In this document: positions 19,758 to 28,493 of the stretch, in pieces | Layout: each line of letters begins with the position of its first letter | How positions within the stretch are numbered: the first letter of the stretch is position 1 | Source: Labilibacter marinus | Lineage (GTDB): Bacteria > Bacteroidota > Bacteroidia > Bacteroidales > Marinilabiliaceae | DNA: 64,000 nucleotides | Assembly (NCBI RefSeq): GCF_001659685.2 | Contig: NZ_LXYE02000038.1 | Span: 1-64,000, forward strand | Direction of reading: 5' to 3' | Made by a program: the position numbers and the translations under genes | Notes under the pieces: model-generated | Databases searched by the model: none | Told to the model about the DNA's origin: nothing | What the model saw: only the letters and a program-made list of their open reading frames with translations

Positions 19758-21914
19758 ATGGTAAAAAGGGTATTTGTATGTATAGTATTATTGGGGATAA
19801 AGTCACTGATTGTGGCTCAGTCTAGTTATCTCATAAATCCATCTTTTGAAGGTGCTATTGGGCAGGGAATTGCGCCTAGGGGGTGGTTTTCTAATAACAA
19901 TAACTCTTCTCCGGATACGCAACCTTACGACGTTCGCTTAAACCCTAGCGATGGAAATTCATTCATGGGACTAGTGATGCGTGGGCAAAACGACCCTGAT
20001 CCTAAAAATGAAGATGCTTGCACTCAATTATTAAAACCTTTACTTAAAGGAAATAGATATTTATTTGCTGCAGACATAGCTCTTTCTACCTATATTTTTG
20101 ATGTGTCTAATGGGGATACAATCAACTATGATAATCCATGCCAAATTAAAATTTCAGGCGGAAAAGATCAGTATTCTATGGATGAAGTATTATTGATTTC
20201 AGAATTGGCTACTGATTCTGTTTGGTACAGACATAATTATGTACTTGCACCGCAAATGGATACCTGTCATTTTATTAAGATAGAGATTTATCTAGATGTG
20301 ATGAAAGCGGCTTATATTTTAATTGATAACCTAGCTTTGGAAGAGGTGGAGGGGATTTTTAAGGTTTGTCCTGGAGAACAAGGGGTGACTTATAATTTAC
20401 CCCTTTTCTGCCATTCGGCTAATAGCTGGACTTATACAGGTAATGGAGCTGCTTTATATGCGCAAGGCGATATGCTTAAAATTGATTTTGACGATAGCGC
20501 GACCAGTGGGCAACTAGTTTTGAATAACACCTGTCCCAATACTATAAATAGGGTAGCCTTTGATATTGAGGTACCTCCTTCTATTAGGGATGCAGGACTC
20601 GTTATTGGTGATAGTTCGGTATGTGTTAACCAAAATGGCGTAATTTACGCTATCGATTCTATTAAATATGCCGATAGTTATACATGGGAATACTCAGGTA
20701 CAGGCGTACAAATTGAAGGAAGTTCTAATAAAGTAGTATTGAATTTTAACCATGATGCCACCAGTGGTAATTTATGGGTTACCAGCCAGAATAAGTGTTT
20801 TAAAGGGCCACAATCGTTATTACATCCTATAAATATTGAGTCTTTGCCCGATAAACCAGAAATAATTTCAGGAGACTTAAACGTTTGTCCTGCAAGTACA
20901 GAACTAAGCTACATGGTACCCGCTCTCCAAAATTCAAATAAATACCAATGGGATTACACTGGAACAGGCGTAACGATTCATGGAGATAACAATCAGGTTA
21001 AACTAGATTTTGACTACAATGCAACGCATGGGCTATTAAGTGTGATGGGCGAAAACATGTGTGGCTTAGGAATACCTTCAGAACCTTTGTCCATTAATAT
21101 TATTCCTTTGCCAGCTGATGCTAGTGAGATTATAGGTAAAGATGTGGTCTGTCCCAATGAAAATAGTGTATCTTTTTCTGTACCAAGCATACCCAATACA
21201 GATAATTATTTATGGGAATATGATGGACAAGGAGCTACTATTATTGGTGATGAGAATGCGGTGATGATTAACTTTTTGAGTCATGCATCTTCGGGTAATT
21301 TAATGGTTAGTGGTATCAATAGATGTGGTTCTGGAGGTCAAAGTTTAGCATTTCCCATCTATGTAAATCCGTATCCCGAAAAGGTAGGTGACATCAATGG
21401 TAAACAGGAGGTCTGTTATCAGGAAATGGGAGTAAACTACAGTGTTGAATTAATGGATAATACAATTAGTTATGAGTGGGCATATACTGACTCTGAAACC
21501 AAGGTATTAGGAACCAGCAATGGAGTAAGTATTGATTTTAATAAAGCTTCTTCTGATGGATTTTTAAGCGTTAAAGGAATTAATGGATGTGGAGCAGGGC
21601 CTGTATCTTCTTCATTTCCTATCTCTATTTTTTCATGTAATCATAGTGAGTTTGGCATTAATATTCCTAATTCTTTTACGCCTAATGGTGATGATATAAA
21701 CGAATATTTTGTGATTAGAGGTATAACAGATGGTGCACAATTGATTATAGTAGATGGGCTGGGCAAAACAGTATACAAAGCTGATAGTTACAACAGCAAT
21801 TGGAATGGGTATGATATGGATGGCGTACAATTACCAACCAATACTTACTGGTACTTTTTAACTTTATCTAATGCCAGTAAAGTTTTTAAAGGTTATGTGT
21901 ATTTAAAACGCTAA
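19758..21914 (+). CDS. Surface protein with five Ig/PKD-like repeats and a type B type IX sorting domain
   Basis: The 718-residue product has a signal peptide and an N-terminal carbohydrate-binding-like region (about 25-195, NPSFEGAIGQGIAPRGWFSN). Five repeats of about 85 residues start near 203, 288, 375, 463 and 551. Each begins with V-C-x(5-7)-V/L-x-Y and contains Y-x-W-x-Y-x-G-x-G, then a strand ending D/N-F-x-x-x-A-T/S-S-G. The last 80 residues are a gliding-motility-associated C-terminal domain (NSFTPNGDDINEYF, then TYWYFLTL, ending GYVYLKR), the type B type IX secretion signal. It is therefore predicted to be exported and placed on the cell surface with the help of the PorP/SprF protein upstream. 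ATG 19758 is preferred, as an upstream in-frame ATG at 19728 overlaps the previous gene. Confidence 0.88.
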   Translation: MVKRVFVCIVLLGIKSLIVAQSSYLINPSFEGAIGQGIAPRGWFSNNNNSSPDTQPYDVRLNPSDGNSFMGLVMRGQNDPDPKNEDACTQLLKPLLKGNRYLFAADIALSTYIFDVSNGDTINYDNPCQIKISGGKDQYSMDEVLLISELATDSVWYRHNYVLAPQMDTCHFIKIEIYLDVMKAAYILIDNLALEEVEGIFKVCPGEQGVTYNLPLFCHSANSWTYTGNGAALYAQGDMLKIDFDDSATSGQLVLNNTCPNTINRVAFDIEVPPSIRDAGLVIGDSSVCVNQNGVIYAIDSIKYADSYTWEYSGTGVQIEGSSNKVVLNFNHDATSGNLWVTSQNKCFKGPQSLLHPINIESLPDKPEIISGDLNVCPASTELSYMVPALQNSNKYQWDYTGTGVTIHGDNNQVKLDFDYNATHGLLSVMGENMCGLGIPSEPLSINIIPLPADASEIIGKDVVCPNENSVSFSVPSIPNTDNYLWEYDGQGATIIGDENAVMINFLSHASSGNLMVSGINRCGSGGQSLAFPIYVNPYPEKVGDINGKQEVCYQEMGVNYSVELMDNTISYEWAYTDSETKVLGTSNGVSIDFNKASSDGFLSVKGINGCGAGPVSSSFPISIFSCNHSEFGINIPNSFTPNGDDINEYFVIRGITDGAQLIIVDGLGKTVYKADSYNSNWNGYDMDGVQLPTNTYWYFLTLSNASKVFKGYVYLKR

Positions 21915-21925
21915 CAGATATTACA

Positions 21926-21952
21926 CCTCCCAGATTTTTATATGCTGGGAGG
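21926..21952. terminator. Hairpin between convergent genes, probable bidirectional terminator
   Basis: An 8-bp perfect stem CCTCCCAG (21926-21933) with CTGGGAGG (21945-21952) and an 11-nt loop, 11 bp after one stop and 21 bp from the other. It lacks a good T-run. The CCTCCCA core recurs in hairpins at 25351 and 39457. Confidence 0.5.
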
Positions 21953-21972
21953 GTTATAATAAATACACTAAT

Positions 21973-22671
21973 TTATTCCTGATCATATTCCAGTTCTTCC
22001 ATTTCATCGTTTTGTTCTTCTATGGCTTTCGAAGAACCATATATTACATAGTCGGTATAAAAGGCTTCATTATTACCTTTCCATATTAATTTACCTACTT
22101 CGCATAGTTCGCTAATAAAAGTATATAACTCATTGGCCAGCTGGGTACGTTTTACCTTTTTTTCGCGTCGTTCCGAAACGGCAGTCGATTGCATATCAAT
22201 GGCATCATCCAGTTTTTCGCGACTTTGCATTAAACTATCTAGTGTTTTTTGGCTAATTAAACGCTTGCTTAGTTGTTGCAATAGGGGCTGAGCCGTGGTG
22301 TTTATATGCAATACATATTGTACCAACTCATTATCCTTTAGTGAGTTTAGTTTACTAAAATTAAACAGGCTATACTCTATCGAATTGGCTCCAAGGGCCA
22401 GTTTACTTCGGTTTCTAAAGTCACTGATGTTGGTTTCTAAATCCTGACGAATCTGATTTTTATTGTCCGTGGCCATCCTTTGCAGTCCCGCATAATAATC
22501 ATCCGATAATAATGACTTTAAAAACTCCGTTTTGCCTTCTATTTGGCTGATAGCTTCGCCATTGTAACCATAACTTTTAAACTCGTTTTCATCGCGCTTA
22601 TACGAAATAACCAGTTTGTCTGCTCTTTGATTTAACTCGGCAATGGTAAAATTAAAATTTAACGCTCTCAT
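21973..22671 (-). CDS. Conserved hypothetical protein, Bacteroidota (DUF6261-like?)
   Basis: I do not recognise this 232-residue protein with certainty; its style (MRALNFNFTIAELNQRADKLVISYKRD, long amphipathic helices, a hydrophilic C-terminal acidic tail EEQNDEMEELEYDQE) recalls a family of unknown function that is common in Bacteroidota and often multicopy. There is no signal peptide or membrane segment, so it should be cytoplasmic. Heptad-like helices with many Gln, Asn, Leu and Lys suggest coiled-coil or helical-bundle structure. It is transcribed alone, convergent with the surface-protein gene. Confidence 0.7.
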   Translation of the reverse strand: MRALNFNFTIAELNQRADKLVISYKRDENEFKSYGYNGEAISQIEGKTEFLKSLLSDDYYAGLQRMATDNKNQIRQDLETNISDFRNRSKLALGANSIEYSLFNFSKLNSLKDNELVQYVLHINTTAQPLLQQLSKRLISQKTLDSLMQSREKLDDAIDMQSTAVSERREKKVKRTQLANELYTFISELCEVGKLIWKGNNEAFYTDYVIYGSSKAIEEQNDEMEELEYDQE

Positions 22672-23692
22672 TTTGTTGTGTTTTAAATGAATACTAAAAA
22701 ATAAGAATATGCTTTATTGCTAGCTTAACTATACTTTTAAAGCATGAACGGTGGGAGTAAAGCAAAGAATGTACCATAAGTTTAGTAGGCATATGTTAAT
22801 GTTTTATAAATCAATGTGTATGATGATTTTAGTGGGTGTTTTGTATGGAGTTGTTTATGCCTAAAAGCATGTATGATGAGTTATTATTGTATGAATTTAT
22901 ACCTATGTTGGGGATACAGTGTATTTGTATTCCTCAACAATAGCTATAAAACGCTTTAAGTATTGCTTATAAACGGAGCTTATTTAGTTGTACTATTCAG
23001 ATATGGCTATTGTTATAAAATTTGCTTACTTGGCTTTGGTGACTTGAGCTTTAAAAGTATTTAAATGGCCTTTGTAAACTATATTTACCGGGCAATAATA
23101 TCGCCCAAACTGGAAACTATATGTCCCAATATGGCCAATACACATCCCAAGTTGGCAAGTATGCTATACAAATTGGCAATAATTAGTCCCAACAAAACAT
23201 TAATAATAACCCAAATAGGAAAATACTCTGTACAAATGGGTAATTATAACTCCCAACATGGCAAGTGTACCGCCCATATAAAAAATGAATATAACCCAAG
23301 GTGGTAATAATGATATACAAGGAGTGTAAATCATCCCAATCGCACATAAGTATTACATTCTGAAAGAAATAATACTAAAAAAATCCATTCTACCCATGGT
23401 AGCATCTCACTTTGACGATGCCCTAAATAAGAGCTTAAATACGAAGTTTAGTCATTTATTAACTAAGCAAATAATATTTTTGTAGTCACTCGGTTTAAAG
23501 GATAATGTATTACTATTGTTATTATGTTATAAAGTAGAAATTTTGTATCTCTGTAGTCGTAAATGTAAAATACTATGATGTTTCTATTACGCCATATGCT
23601 GGCAATAGAGACCATAAATGATAGACATAATGAAAATAGGAGCTATATAGGTGCTTTTATTTATTAGTTGTAGGTAATTTAGAAAACCGACC
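22672..23692. other. Gene-poor stretch of about 1 kb containing a decayed tandem repeat
   Basis: No intact gene is supported on either strand. An 80-codon open frame at 23065-23307 lies over the tandem repeat and is better explained as a by-product of it. The rest is AT-rich without recognisable RNA genes. A promoter for the small gene at 23693 is not evident. Confidence 0.5.
23104..23355 (+). pseudogene. Degenerate 21-bp tandem repeat, remnant of a heptapeptide-repeat (QxGxYxS) protein
   Basis: Twelve consecutive units begin at 23104, 23125, 23146, 23167, 23188, 23209, 23231, 23252, 23273, 23294, 23316 and 23335. They are 21 bp long except two of 22 bp and one of 19 bp. The consensus is near CCCAAxxTGGxAAxTATxxx. 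Read in the frame where CAA is a codon, the units encode a heptad Q-x-G-x-Y-x-S: QTGNYMS, QYGQYTS, QVGKYAI, QIGNN. An in-frame TAG follows, then after a 1-nt insertion QIGKYSV, QMGNYNS, QHGKCTA. The stop codon and the two extra bases make it a broken gene. The repeated Q-x-G pattern recalls curlin-like or other amyloid/beta-solenoid repeats, but with 7-residue rather than 11-residue spacing. Confidence 0.6.
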
Positions 23693-23938
23693 ATGATTAA
23701 ATTCAGCCTGATATTTTTAAGTGATAAAGTGCTTTTAAGCAAAAAAGAGTATGAGGATTGGAGAGAGATACAGGATTGTTTTTTTAATTACAAAGCATCT
23801 GTTGATTTTGAGACACTTGAAGAAGTAAAAGAGTACATAATGATTGATTACAAAGTTAGTGAGGACAAAGCATTACAGGAAATTTATAAACTAATTAAAT
23901 CTTTAAAAATAGAAGTTGAAATTCTCACTGATATATAA
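23693..23938 (+). CDS. Small hypothetical protein
   Basis: An 81-residue open frame with credible composition: MIKFSLIFLSDKVLLSKKEYEDWREIQDCFFNY at the start, then amphipathic helices (FETLEEVKEYIMIDYKVSEDKALQEIYKLIKSL). I do not recognise a family. No signal peptide or membrane span; probably soluble, helical. It stands alone between the decayed repeat and another very short frame. The charged, low-complexity-free sequence argues for a real gene, but there is no contextual support. Confidence 0.5.
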   Translation: MIKFSLIFLSDKVLLSKKEYEDWREIQDCFFNYKASVDFETLEEVKEYIMIDYKVSEDKALQEIYKLIKSLKIEVEILTDI

Positions 23939-23950
23939 TAAATTATTAAA

Positions 23951-24043
23951 ATGGCTATTCGAAAAGAAATAACGAAGGATAATGAGCTCTATTTATGGAT
24001 GAATGAAGAAATCACAGTGTACAATAATAAATTAAGGGCCTAA
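23951..24043 (+). CDS. Possible 30-residue peptide or gene fragment
   Basis: ATG at 23951 opens a 30-codon frame (MAIRKEITKDNELYLWMNEE...) ending at TAA 24041-24043, 12 bp after the previous gene. The residue usage looks protein-like, but the length and lack of context make it as likely a remnant of a longer gene. I have no family for it. Confidence 0.2.
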   Translation: MAIRKEITKDNELYLWMNEEITVYNNKLRA

Positions 24044-24154
24044 ACTGGCAGCATTTTTTGGGGAGTTTAGATTTTAAATTAGGTCACGCCCCCTTATTAG
24101 TAACGTTGTAAGCAATTTATCAAGTCGCATAAAACACTTTTTATAGGAAACTAA

Positions 24155-24790
24155 ATGAGCAAAGAAGTATTTATCATTCTCATAATTGTATTAGGACTTC
24201 AAGGATGCAAAGAACAAGAGGATTCATACAGTGTTTATGATGATGTTTTGCTAGAAGTTATCGGAACAGGTAGTTATCACATCCCGTTTAATAGTATCTT
24301 TCAATACGACTCTATAACACAACGAAAACTGTGGGGTGAATATGTTGAATCAAAAAATAGACCTGTTGAAAAGAGACGTTTGTTTTTAGAAGTAAGTAGC
24401 TCGCTAGATGTTCATCCTTGGGATATTTCTGACTTGACAAATTTGTACGTAGAAGTTTCGTTATGCGATAGTATTTTAATATCAACACTTGTTGCTCCAA
24501 CTAAAAAGAAGGAGGTAATGGACTTTAAAAAGATGTCAGTGATTGGAAGGTATGAATTATATCCACAAAATCGCGAGTTAGGTTTACGAACCTTTATTAA
24601 AAACAATGACGATAAATATAGAGATGTGGGTTTTATTGCAATTTCGAAAGTAGCATTTACAGATGATTATCAGAAAGGATGTTTTCTTTTTACAATGATT
24701 GACCCAGGAGGACATGGACATCGACCTAGGTTAATTTTTGTCGAAAAAGGAATAGGTAAGTGGAAGATACTAAAAGAAATGAGTATGTAA
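24155..24790 (+). CDS. Hypothetical lipoprotein
   Basis: A 211-residue protein with a short lipoprotein signal: hydrophobic residues 5-15 followed by the lipobox LQGC (Cys 18). The mature part alternates strands and charged turns, with a Gly/His segment MIDPGGHGHRPRLIFVEKGIGKW close to the C-terminus that may be a conserved core. The family is not recognised. It should be anchored in the inner or outer membrane facing the periplasm. Neighbours (a small unknown gene and a GNAT enzyme) give no clue to its role. Confidence 0.6.
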   Translation: MSKEVFIILIIVLGLQGCKEQEDSYSVYDDVLLEVIGTGSYHIPFNSIFQYDSITQRKLWGEYVESKNRPVEKRRLFLEVSSSLDVHPWDISDLTNLYVEVSLCDSILISTLVAPTKKKEVMDFKKMSVIGRYELYPQNRELGLRTFIKNNDDKYRDVGFIAISKVAFTDDYQKGCFLFTMIDPGGHGHRPRLIFVEKGIGKWKILKEMSM

Positions 24791-24874
24791 AAAACTGCTT
24801 ACAATAATAAAAAAATAAGGTGGAGAGTATCGAAAGATATAGGTTTCATTAAAATATTTTAAAACTAGGATAAA

Positions 24875-25324
24875 ATGCCAAAACTGCTTCGTACGGATTC
24901 AACACATCCAGATTTTATATCACTCGTAAAAGAGCTAGATGCAGATTTAGCCATAAGAGATGGTGAAGACCATGCTTTTTATGCGCAATACAATAAAATA
25001 GATAGTTTAAAATATGTGGTAATAGCATACCATAATGATATTCCGCTGGCATGCGGTGCCATTAAAGAGTATGAGCCTAATACAATGGAGGTAAAACGCA
25101 TGTATACTAGCCCACAAAGCAGGGGCAAGGGCTTAGCATCTCTGGTACTTGCCGAGTTAGAAAAATGGGCGCAAGAACTATCCTACAAAAAGTGCATACT
25201 CGAAACAGGCATCAAACAACCCGAAGCCATTGCTTTATACACCAAAAATAACTTTCAAAGTATCCCCAATTATGGGCAATATACAGAGGTAAAGGATAGC
25301 CGATGTTTTGAGAAGGTGCTTTAA
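24875..25324 (+). CDS. GNAT-family N-acetyltransferase
   Basis: This 149-residue protein shows the acetyl-CoA binding motif A of the GNAT fold: VKRMYTSPQSRGKGLASLVLAELEKWAQ (about residues 73-100), with the Q-S-R-G-K-G pyrophosphate loop. Motif B follows with CILETGIKQPEAIALYTKNNF (about 108-128), where ALY-x-K-x-x-F is typical. It transfers an acetyl group from acetyl-CoA to an amine in the cytoplasm; the substrate is not predictable. It precedes the convergent tmRNA gene, with two hairpins between. Confidence 0.88.
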   Translation: MPKLLRTDSTHPDFISLVKELDADLAIRDGEDHAFYAQYNKIDSLKYVVIAYHNDIPLACGAIKEYEPNTMEVKRMYTSPQSRGKGLASLVLAELEKWAQELSYKKCILETGIKQPEAIALYTKNNFQSIPNYGQYTEVKDSRCFEKVL

Positions 25325-25410
25325 AAAAGTATTAAGAAAATAATATATATACCTCCCAAGTTTTAAAAAAATATGAGAGGTGAATGTTTTAAAAAGTAAT
25401 GGTATACAAA

Positions 25411-25446
25411 CAAAAAATCCACTTCGTTTCGGAAGTGGATTTTTTG
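25411..25446. terminator. Bidirectional terminator between the acetyltransferase and tmRNA
   Basis: A perfect 15-bp stem (25411-25425 with 25432-25446, core AATCCACTTC/GAAGTGGATT) and a 6-nt loop, with A-run before and T-run after, so it can act in both directions. It lies 6 bp downstream of the tmRNA 3' end. A weaker ACCTCCCA hairpin sits at 25351-25381. Confidence 0.85.
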
Positions 25447-25451
25447 TTTCT

Positions 25452-25850
25452 TGGTGGAGATGCAGGGTTTCGAACCCTGGTCCAGTCAAGGAAGCCATAT
25501 GCTTTCTACATGCTTAGCTTTGACTTGATTTTCGAATAATAGCAGGATCAAAGCCACCCACTATTACCTTATCTTCTTTATTTAAGCAACAACCCGAAGT
25601 TTGCTATCGCCGGTTCTCGATTTTCCAGCATCTCTAATTTAAGCCGCCTCAAGAAAATAGCACTTAAGAGATGTCTTGTTTCAGTATCTAATACCGAATA
25701 ATGCTTAATCTACTATACTTCGATTATGCTGCAAGAGCGTAATTATTTTCGCCTTGTAAAAAGTTGAAACCCGAGATTTAAGAGCCGGAATCCCTGAGCT
25801 CTGCATGCTTACACACCACTTTCACCTGCTGTCGAATCCAAGTCATCCCC
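25452..25850 (-). ncRNA. ssrA: Transfer-messenger RNA (tmRNA)
   Basis: Read on the minus strand, the 5' end GGGGATGACTTGGATTCGAC (from 25850) and the 3' end GGTTCGAAACCCTGCATCTCC-ACCA (to 25452) form the tRNA-like domain. The acceptor stem GGGGATG/CATCTCC has one G-U pair, and the T-loop is GGTTCGAAACC. CCA is encoded. The internal tag frame reads GGC GAA AAT AAT TAC GCT CTT GCA GCA TAA, giving GENNYALAA, a typical Bacteroidota degradation tag ending in ALAA. The length of about 399 nt is normal. It rescues stalled ribosomes together with SmpB, whose gene is not in the window. Confidence 0.95.
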
Positions 25851-25867
25851 GTGGTATTTAAGGATGG

Positions 25868-25875
25868 CAAATATA
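25868..25875 (-). promoter_or_regulatory. Predicted -7 element of the tmRNA promoter
   Basis: On the minus strand, TATATTTG (plus 25875-25868) matches TAnnTTTG exactly and lies 18 bp upstream of the mature 5' end. The -33 region is only a partial match (CTTT). Confidence 0.5.
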
Positions 25876-26210
25876 GAAAAAAAAGCCCAGTATAAAAGCC
25901 TTGTAGCTATATATAATGTAGGGTTTTCTATTTTCATGTTTTGGTTTTTTTTGTGATGTAATTAATGTGGATGTCCTTAAGGTTTGTTTGATAAGGCTTT
26001 CTGTTTAAACCTACCAGACTGATCAATTATAGTTTAACCATAAATTATATAGTCAAATTAAAAAAACATAAGCAATTTTAATTAATTGTATCATTCGCAT
26101 TAAGCTAATATTGACTATTCAATTAATTGCGCTGGGTTTGTTATTATTTAATCAATTTGCACAGGGTATGAAAAAAAAGTGGTAATTTATCAACGAAAAC
26201 TATTACTACA
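25876..26210. other. Intergenic region upstream of the LYS1/AlaDH-like gene
   Basis: About 335 bp, AT-rich, with no gene or RNA recognised. It should contain the promoter of the 26211 gene; TTTG at 26137 and CAATTTG at 26153 are the closest motif matches but their spacing is poor. Confidence 0.35.
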
Positions 26211-27434
26211 ATGACTTCGGAATTTAACATAGGTATTTTACGCGAAACACAAATTAATCCTGATGCAAGAACGGCATTAACGCCTCATGGAGCTGCCCAG
26301 TTGCTGCAAGACAATAAGGCTTTAAATATATATGTGCAGCCTTCGGATGATAGGGCTTTTGCAGATGAAGAATATGCCGAAGTAGGCTGTGTTTTAATGG
26401 CAGATCTTTCGCATTGTGATGTATTGTTAGGCGTAAAAGAGGTAGCTAAAGAAAGTCTGATAGAAGGTAAGCAATATATGTTTTTTTCGCATACGGCAAA
26501 AAAGCAGATGCATAACCAAGCCTTATTACAAACCATATTAGATAAGAAAATTACCCTGATAGATTATGAGTATCTCTACGCCAGTAAAAAGAACAGAATA
26601 GCGGCTTTTGGATATTATGCGGGACTAGCAGGGGCATACAATACCATGCGAGCCTATGGTTTAAAGTATAAGCGTTTTAATTTGCTTTCGCTACATGAAA
26701 TAAAGAGCCAAAAGCAAATGATGAAGGAGCTCAAAAAAAAGGTGGTAGGCAGGCAGGATAAGATATTAATTACAGGAAAGGGGCGTGTTAGTAAAGGTAT
26801 TGAAGAGGTGATGCAAACCTGCGGTATTTTTAAAGTAGAGCAGGAGGACTTTTTAACTCAACGTTATAACGACCCCGTGTATTACGTGGCTAGTCCCTTA
26901 GATTACGCCAAGCACAAAGATGATATCCCTTTTACTTTTAAAGATTACAGAACAAGACCTCGGGACTTTGTGAGCAACTTTAATCGCTTTGCGCAAGTAA
27001 CCGACATATTAATTACCGGACATTATTGGGATACCAAATCGCCCAAGTTTTTTAACATCGAAGATATTAGCGCCGATAATTTTAATATTAAACTGATTGG
27101 AGATATCACTTGCGATGTAGATGGTTCGGTTCCAACTACTCAAAAAACATGCACGATAGAAGAATCGTACTATGATATTATTCCCGCTACCCAACAGGTA
27201 GAGAAAGCGTTTTCTGCAGAAAACAACATCACCGTAATGGCAGTAGATAAACTACCTAGTGCCATCCCTAAAGAAGCTTCGGAGTTTTTCTCGGAGCAGC
27301 TTGTTAATCATGTACTAGGCTACTTTTGGATGGGTGATTACAACAAAGTATTAAAGAAAGCTACGATTGCCAAGAATGGTAAAATTAAAAAGCGCTTTAA
27401 TTATTTGAGAAGCTTTGTGCAGGAAAAGTTGTAA
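26211..27434 (+). CDS. Alanine dehydrogenase/transhydrogenase-fold enzyme, LYS1 (saccharopine dehydrogenase)-like
   Basis: The 407-residue protein has the N-terminal AlaDH/PNT domain: IGILRETQINPDARTALTPHGAAQLL at the start, then GVKEV and YMFFSHTAKKQ (about 87-97), then RIAAFGYYAGLAGAYN. The C-terminal half has a nucleotide-binding segment (ILITGKGRVSKGIEEVM). The segment IGDITCDVDGSVPTTQKTCTIEESYYD (about 303-329) resembles the lysine-ketoglutarate reductase/LYS1 branch more than true alanine dehydrogenase. It would catalyse an NAD(P)-linked oxidation or reduction of an amino-acid adduct such as saccharopine in the cytoplasm. The exact substrate is inferred from these motifs only. It is a single-gene unit. 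Confidence 0.75.
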   Translation: MTSEFNIGILRETQINPDARTALTPHGAAQLLQDNKALNIYVQPSDDRAFADEEYAEVGCVLMADLSHCDVLLGVKEVAKESLIEGKQYMFFSHTAKKQMHNQALLQTILDKKITLIDYEYLYASKKNRIAAFGYYAGLAGAYNTMRAYGLKYKRFNLLSLHEIKSQKQMMKELKKKVVGRQDKILITGKGRVSKGIEEVMQTCGIFKVEQEDFLTQRYNDPVYYVASPLDYAKHKDDIPFTFKDYRTRPRDFVSNFNRFAQVTDILITGHYWDTKSPKFFNIEDISADNFNIKLIGDITCDVDGSVPTTQKTCTIEESYYDIIPATQQVEKAFSAENNITVMAVDKLPSAIPKEASEFFSEQLVNHVLGYFWMGDYNKVLKKATIAKNGKIKKRFNYLRSFVQEKL

Positions 27435-27771
27435 ATAAGTCAAAAGTTCAAGTTGAAAGGTGAGTTAGGAGGCTGGAGAAGGGAAACCGGAGAAGGAAAC
27501 AATACTTTAAAGTGCTGCAAAATTTAAAGGTATTGGTAGACTATTCCAAAGGAAACTTATTGTAAATGATTTGAGTAACTGCTGTTTTAACTTATGACAG
27601 ACTGTAACAGTTAAAAGTATCAACTTGAAAGATGAAAGTGTGGGAGAAACATTTTCGGAGGCGAGAGAAGGGAATTCCTCTCTTACAAAGAGCTAAAAGC
27701 TATTGGCCAATAGCAAATAGTATCGGTTTGTACCAGTTACTATTGACCATTTAACTAATTAAAGCAAAAAG
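27435..27771. other. Intergenic region between convergent genes
   Basis: About 337 bp without a gene. Two loosely similar segments occur (27447-27487 and 27618-27673: TTGAAAGRTGA... followed by GGAGGCKRGAGAAGGG), an imperfect duplication with no obvious function. No strong terminator hairpin was identified. Confidence 0.35.
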
Positions 27772-28467
27772 TTATACCGCAAAATAATCCTCCAGCTTAC
27801 CCATGGTTTCATCCGATGTAATTACATCATCAATGACCTTTCCTTTTTCCAGAATAACGATACGGTTACATAATTCGGCCACATGGTTTAAATCATGACT
27901 GGATATTAACACCGAACTATTGTTTTCTTTGGAAAAATCGCGTAAGATATGGCGCAAACGGTATTGCGAAGTAGGGTCGAGGTTACTGAAAGGTTCATCT
28001 AAAATTACTATTTGAGGTTTGCCAATTAAAGCACCTATCACCCCAATTTTTTGCTGATTACCTTTAGATAGACTACGGATATATTTTTGTTTCCCATCCA
28101 ACTCGCCATTAAAGAATTCCTCAAACTGGCCAATAAAGGTCTGAACCTCGTCAGGAGATATGTTTTTAAGCTTCCCTATCATCTCAAAATACTCCTTTGG
28201 CGTTAGGTAGCCAATCAAAAACTTCTCGTCTAAATAAGCCGAAGTATACATTTTCCAATCTTCCGACTCATTTACTTTAGTTTGGTTATTCTCAATATAA
28301 CCATCTGATAAGCGAACTAAATCTAAAATAGCAGAAAACATGGTGGTTTTACCAGCACCGTTATTACCAACTAGTCCAAATATTTCGCCTTTGTTAATGG
28401 TTAATGTATCAATATCTAGTACGGTATTTTCTCCGTATTTTTTTACTGTATGATAAAGTGTAATCAT
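27772..28467 (-). CDS. ABC transporter ATP-binding protein
   Basis: A compact 231-residue ATPase with Walker A GNNGAGKTT (about 34-42), a Q-loop region, the ABC signature variant LSKGNQQK (about 129-136), Walker B IVILDEPF (about 151-158) and the switch histidine in SSHDLNHV (about 188-195). It powers transport at the inner membrane. The gene follows the DUF5687 membrane-protein gene by 26 bp on the same strand, and the two almost certainly form one exporter. The substrate is unknown. Confidence 0.92.
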   Translation of the reverse strand: MITLYHTVKKYGENTVLDIDTLTINKGEIFGLVGNNGAGKTTMFSAILDLVRLSDGYIENNQTKVNESEDWKMYTSAYLDEKFLIGYLTPKEYFEMIGKLKNISPDEVQTFIGQFEEFFNGELDGKQKYIRSLSKGNQQKIGVIGALIGKPQIVILDEPFSNLDPTSQYRLRHILRDFSKENNSSVLISSHDLNHVAELCNRIVILEKGKVIDDVITSDETMGKLEDYFAV

Positions 28468-28493
28468 GATTGTATAGTTTATAAGTGAATGGT

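Noticed and set aside
23065-23307. An 80-codon open frame across the 21-bp repeats
   Set aside because: It mixes two reading frames of the repeat and has no protein-like start; the Q-x-G frame with stop and indels explains the pattern better.
23104-23355. Possible CRISPR array
   Set aside because: Units are contiguous 21-bp degenerate tandem repeats without spacers, and no cas gene is in the window.
25235-25498. An 87-codon minus-strand open frame
   Set aside because: It lies over the tmRNA 3' end, two terminators and the end of the GNAT gene; clearly a by-product.
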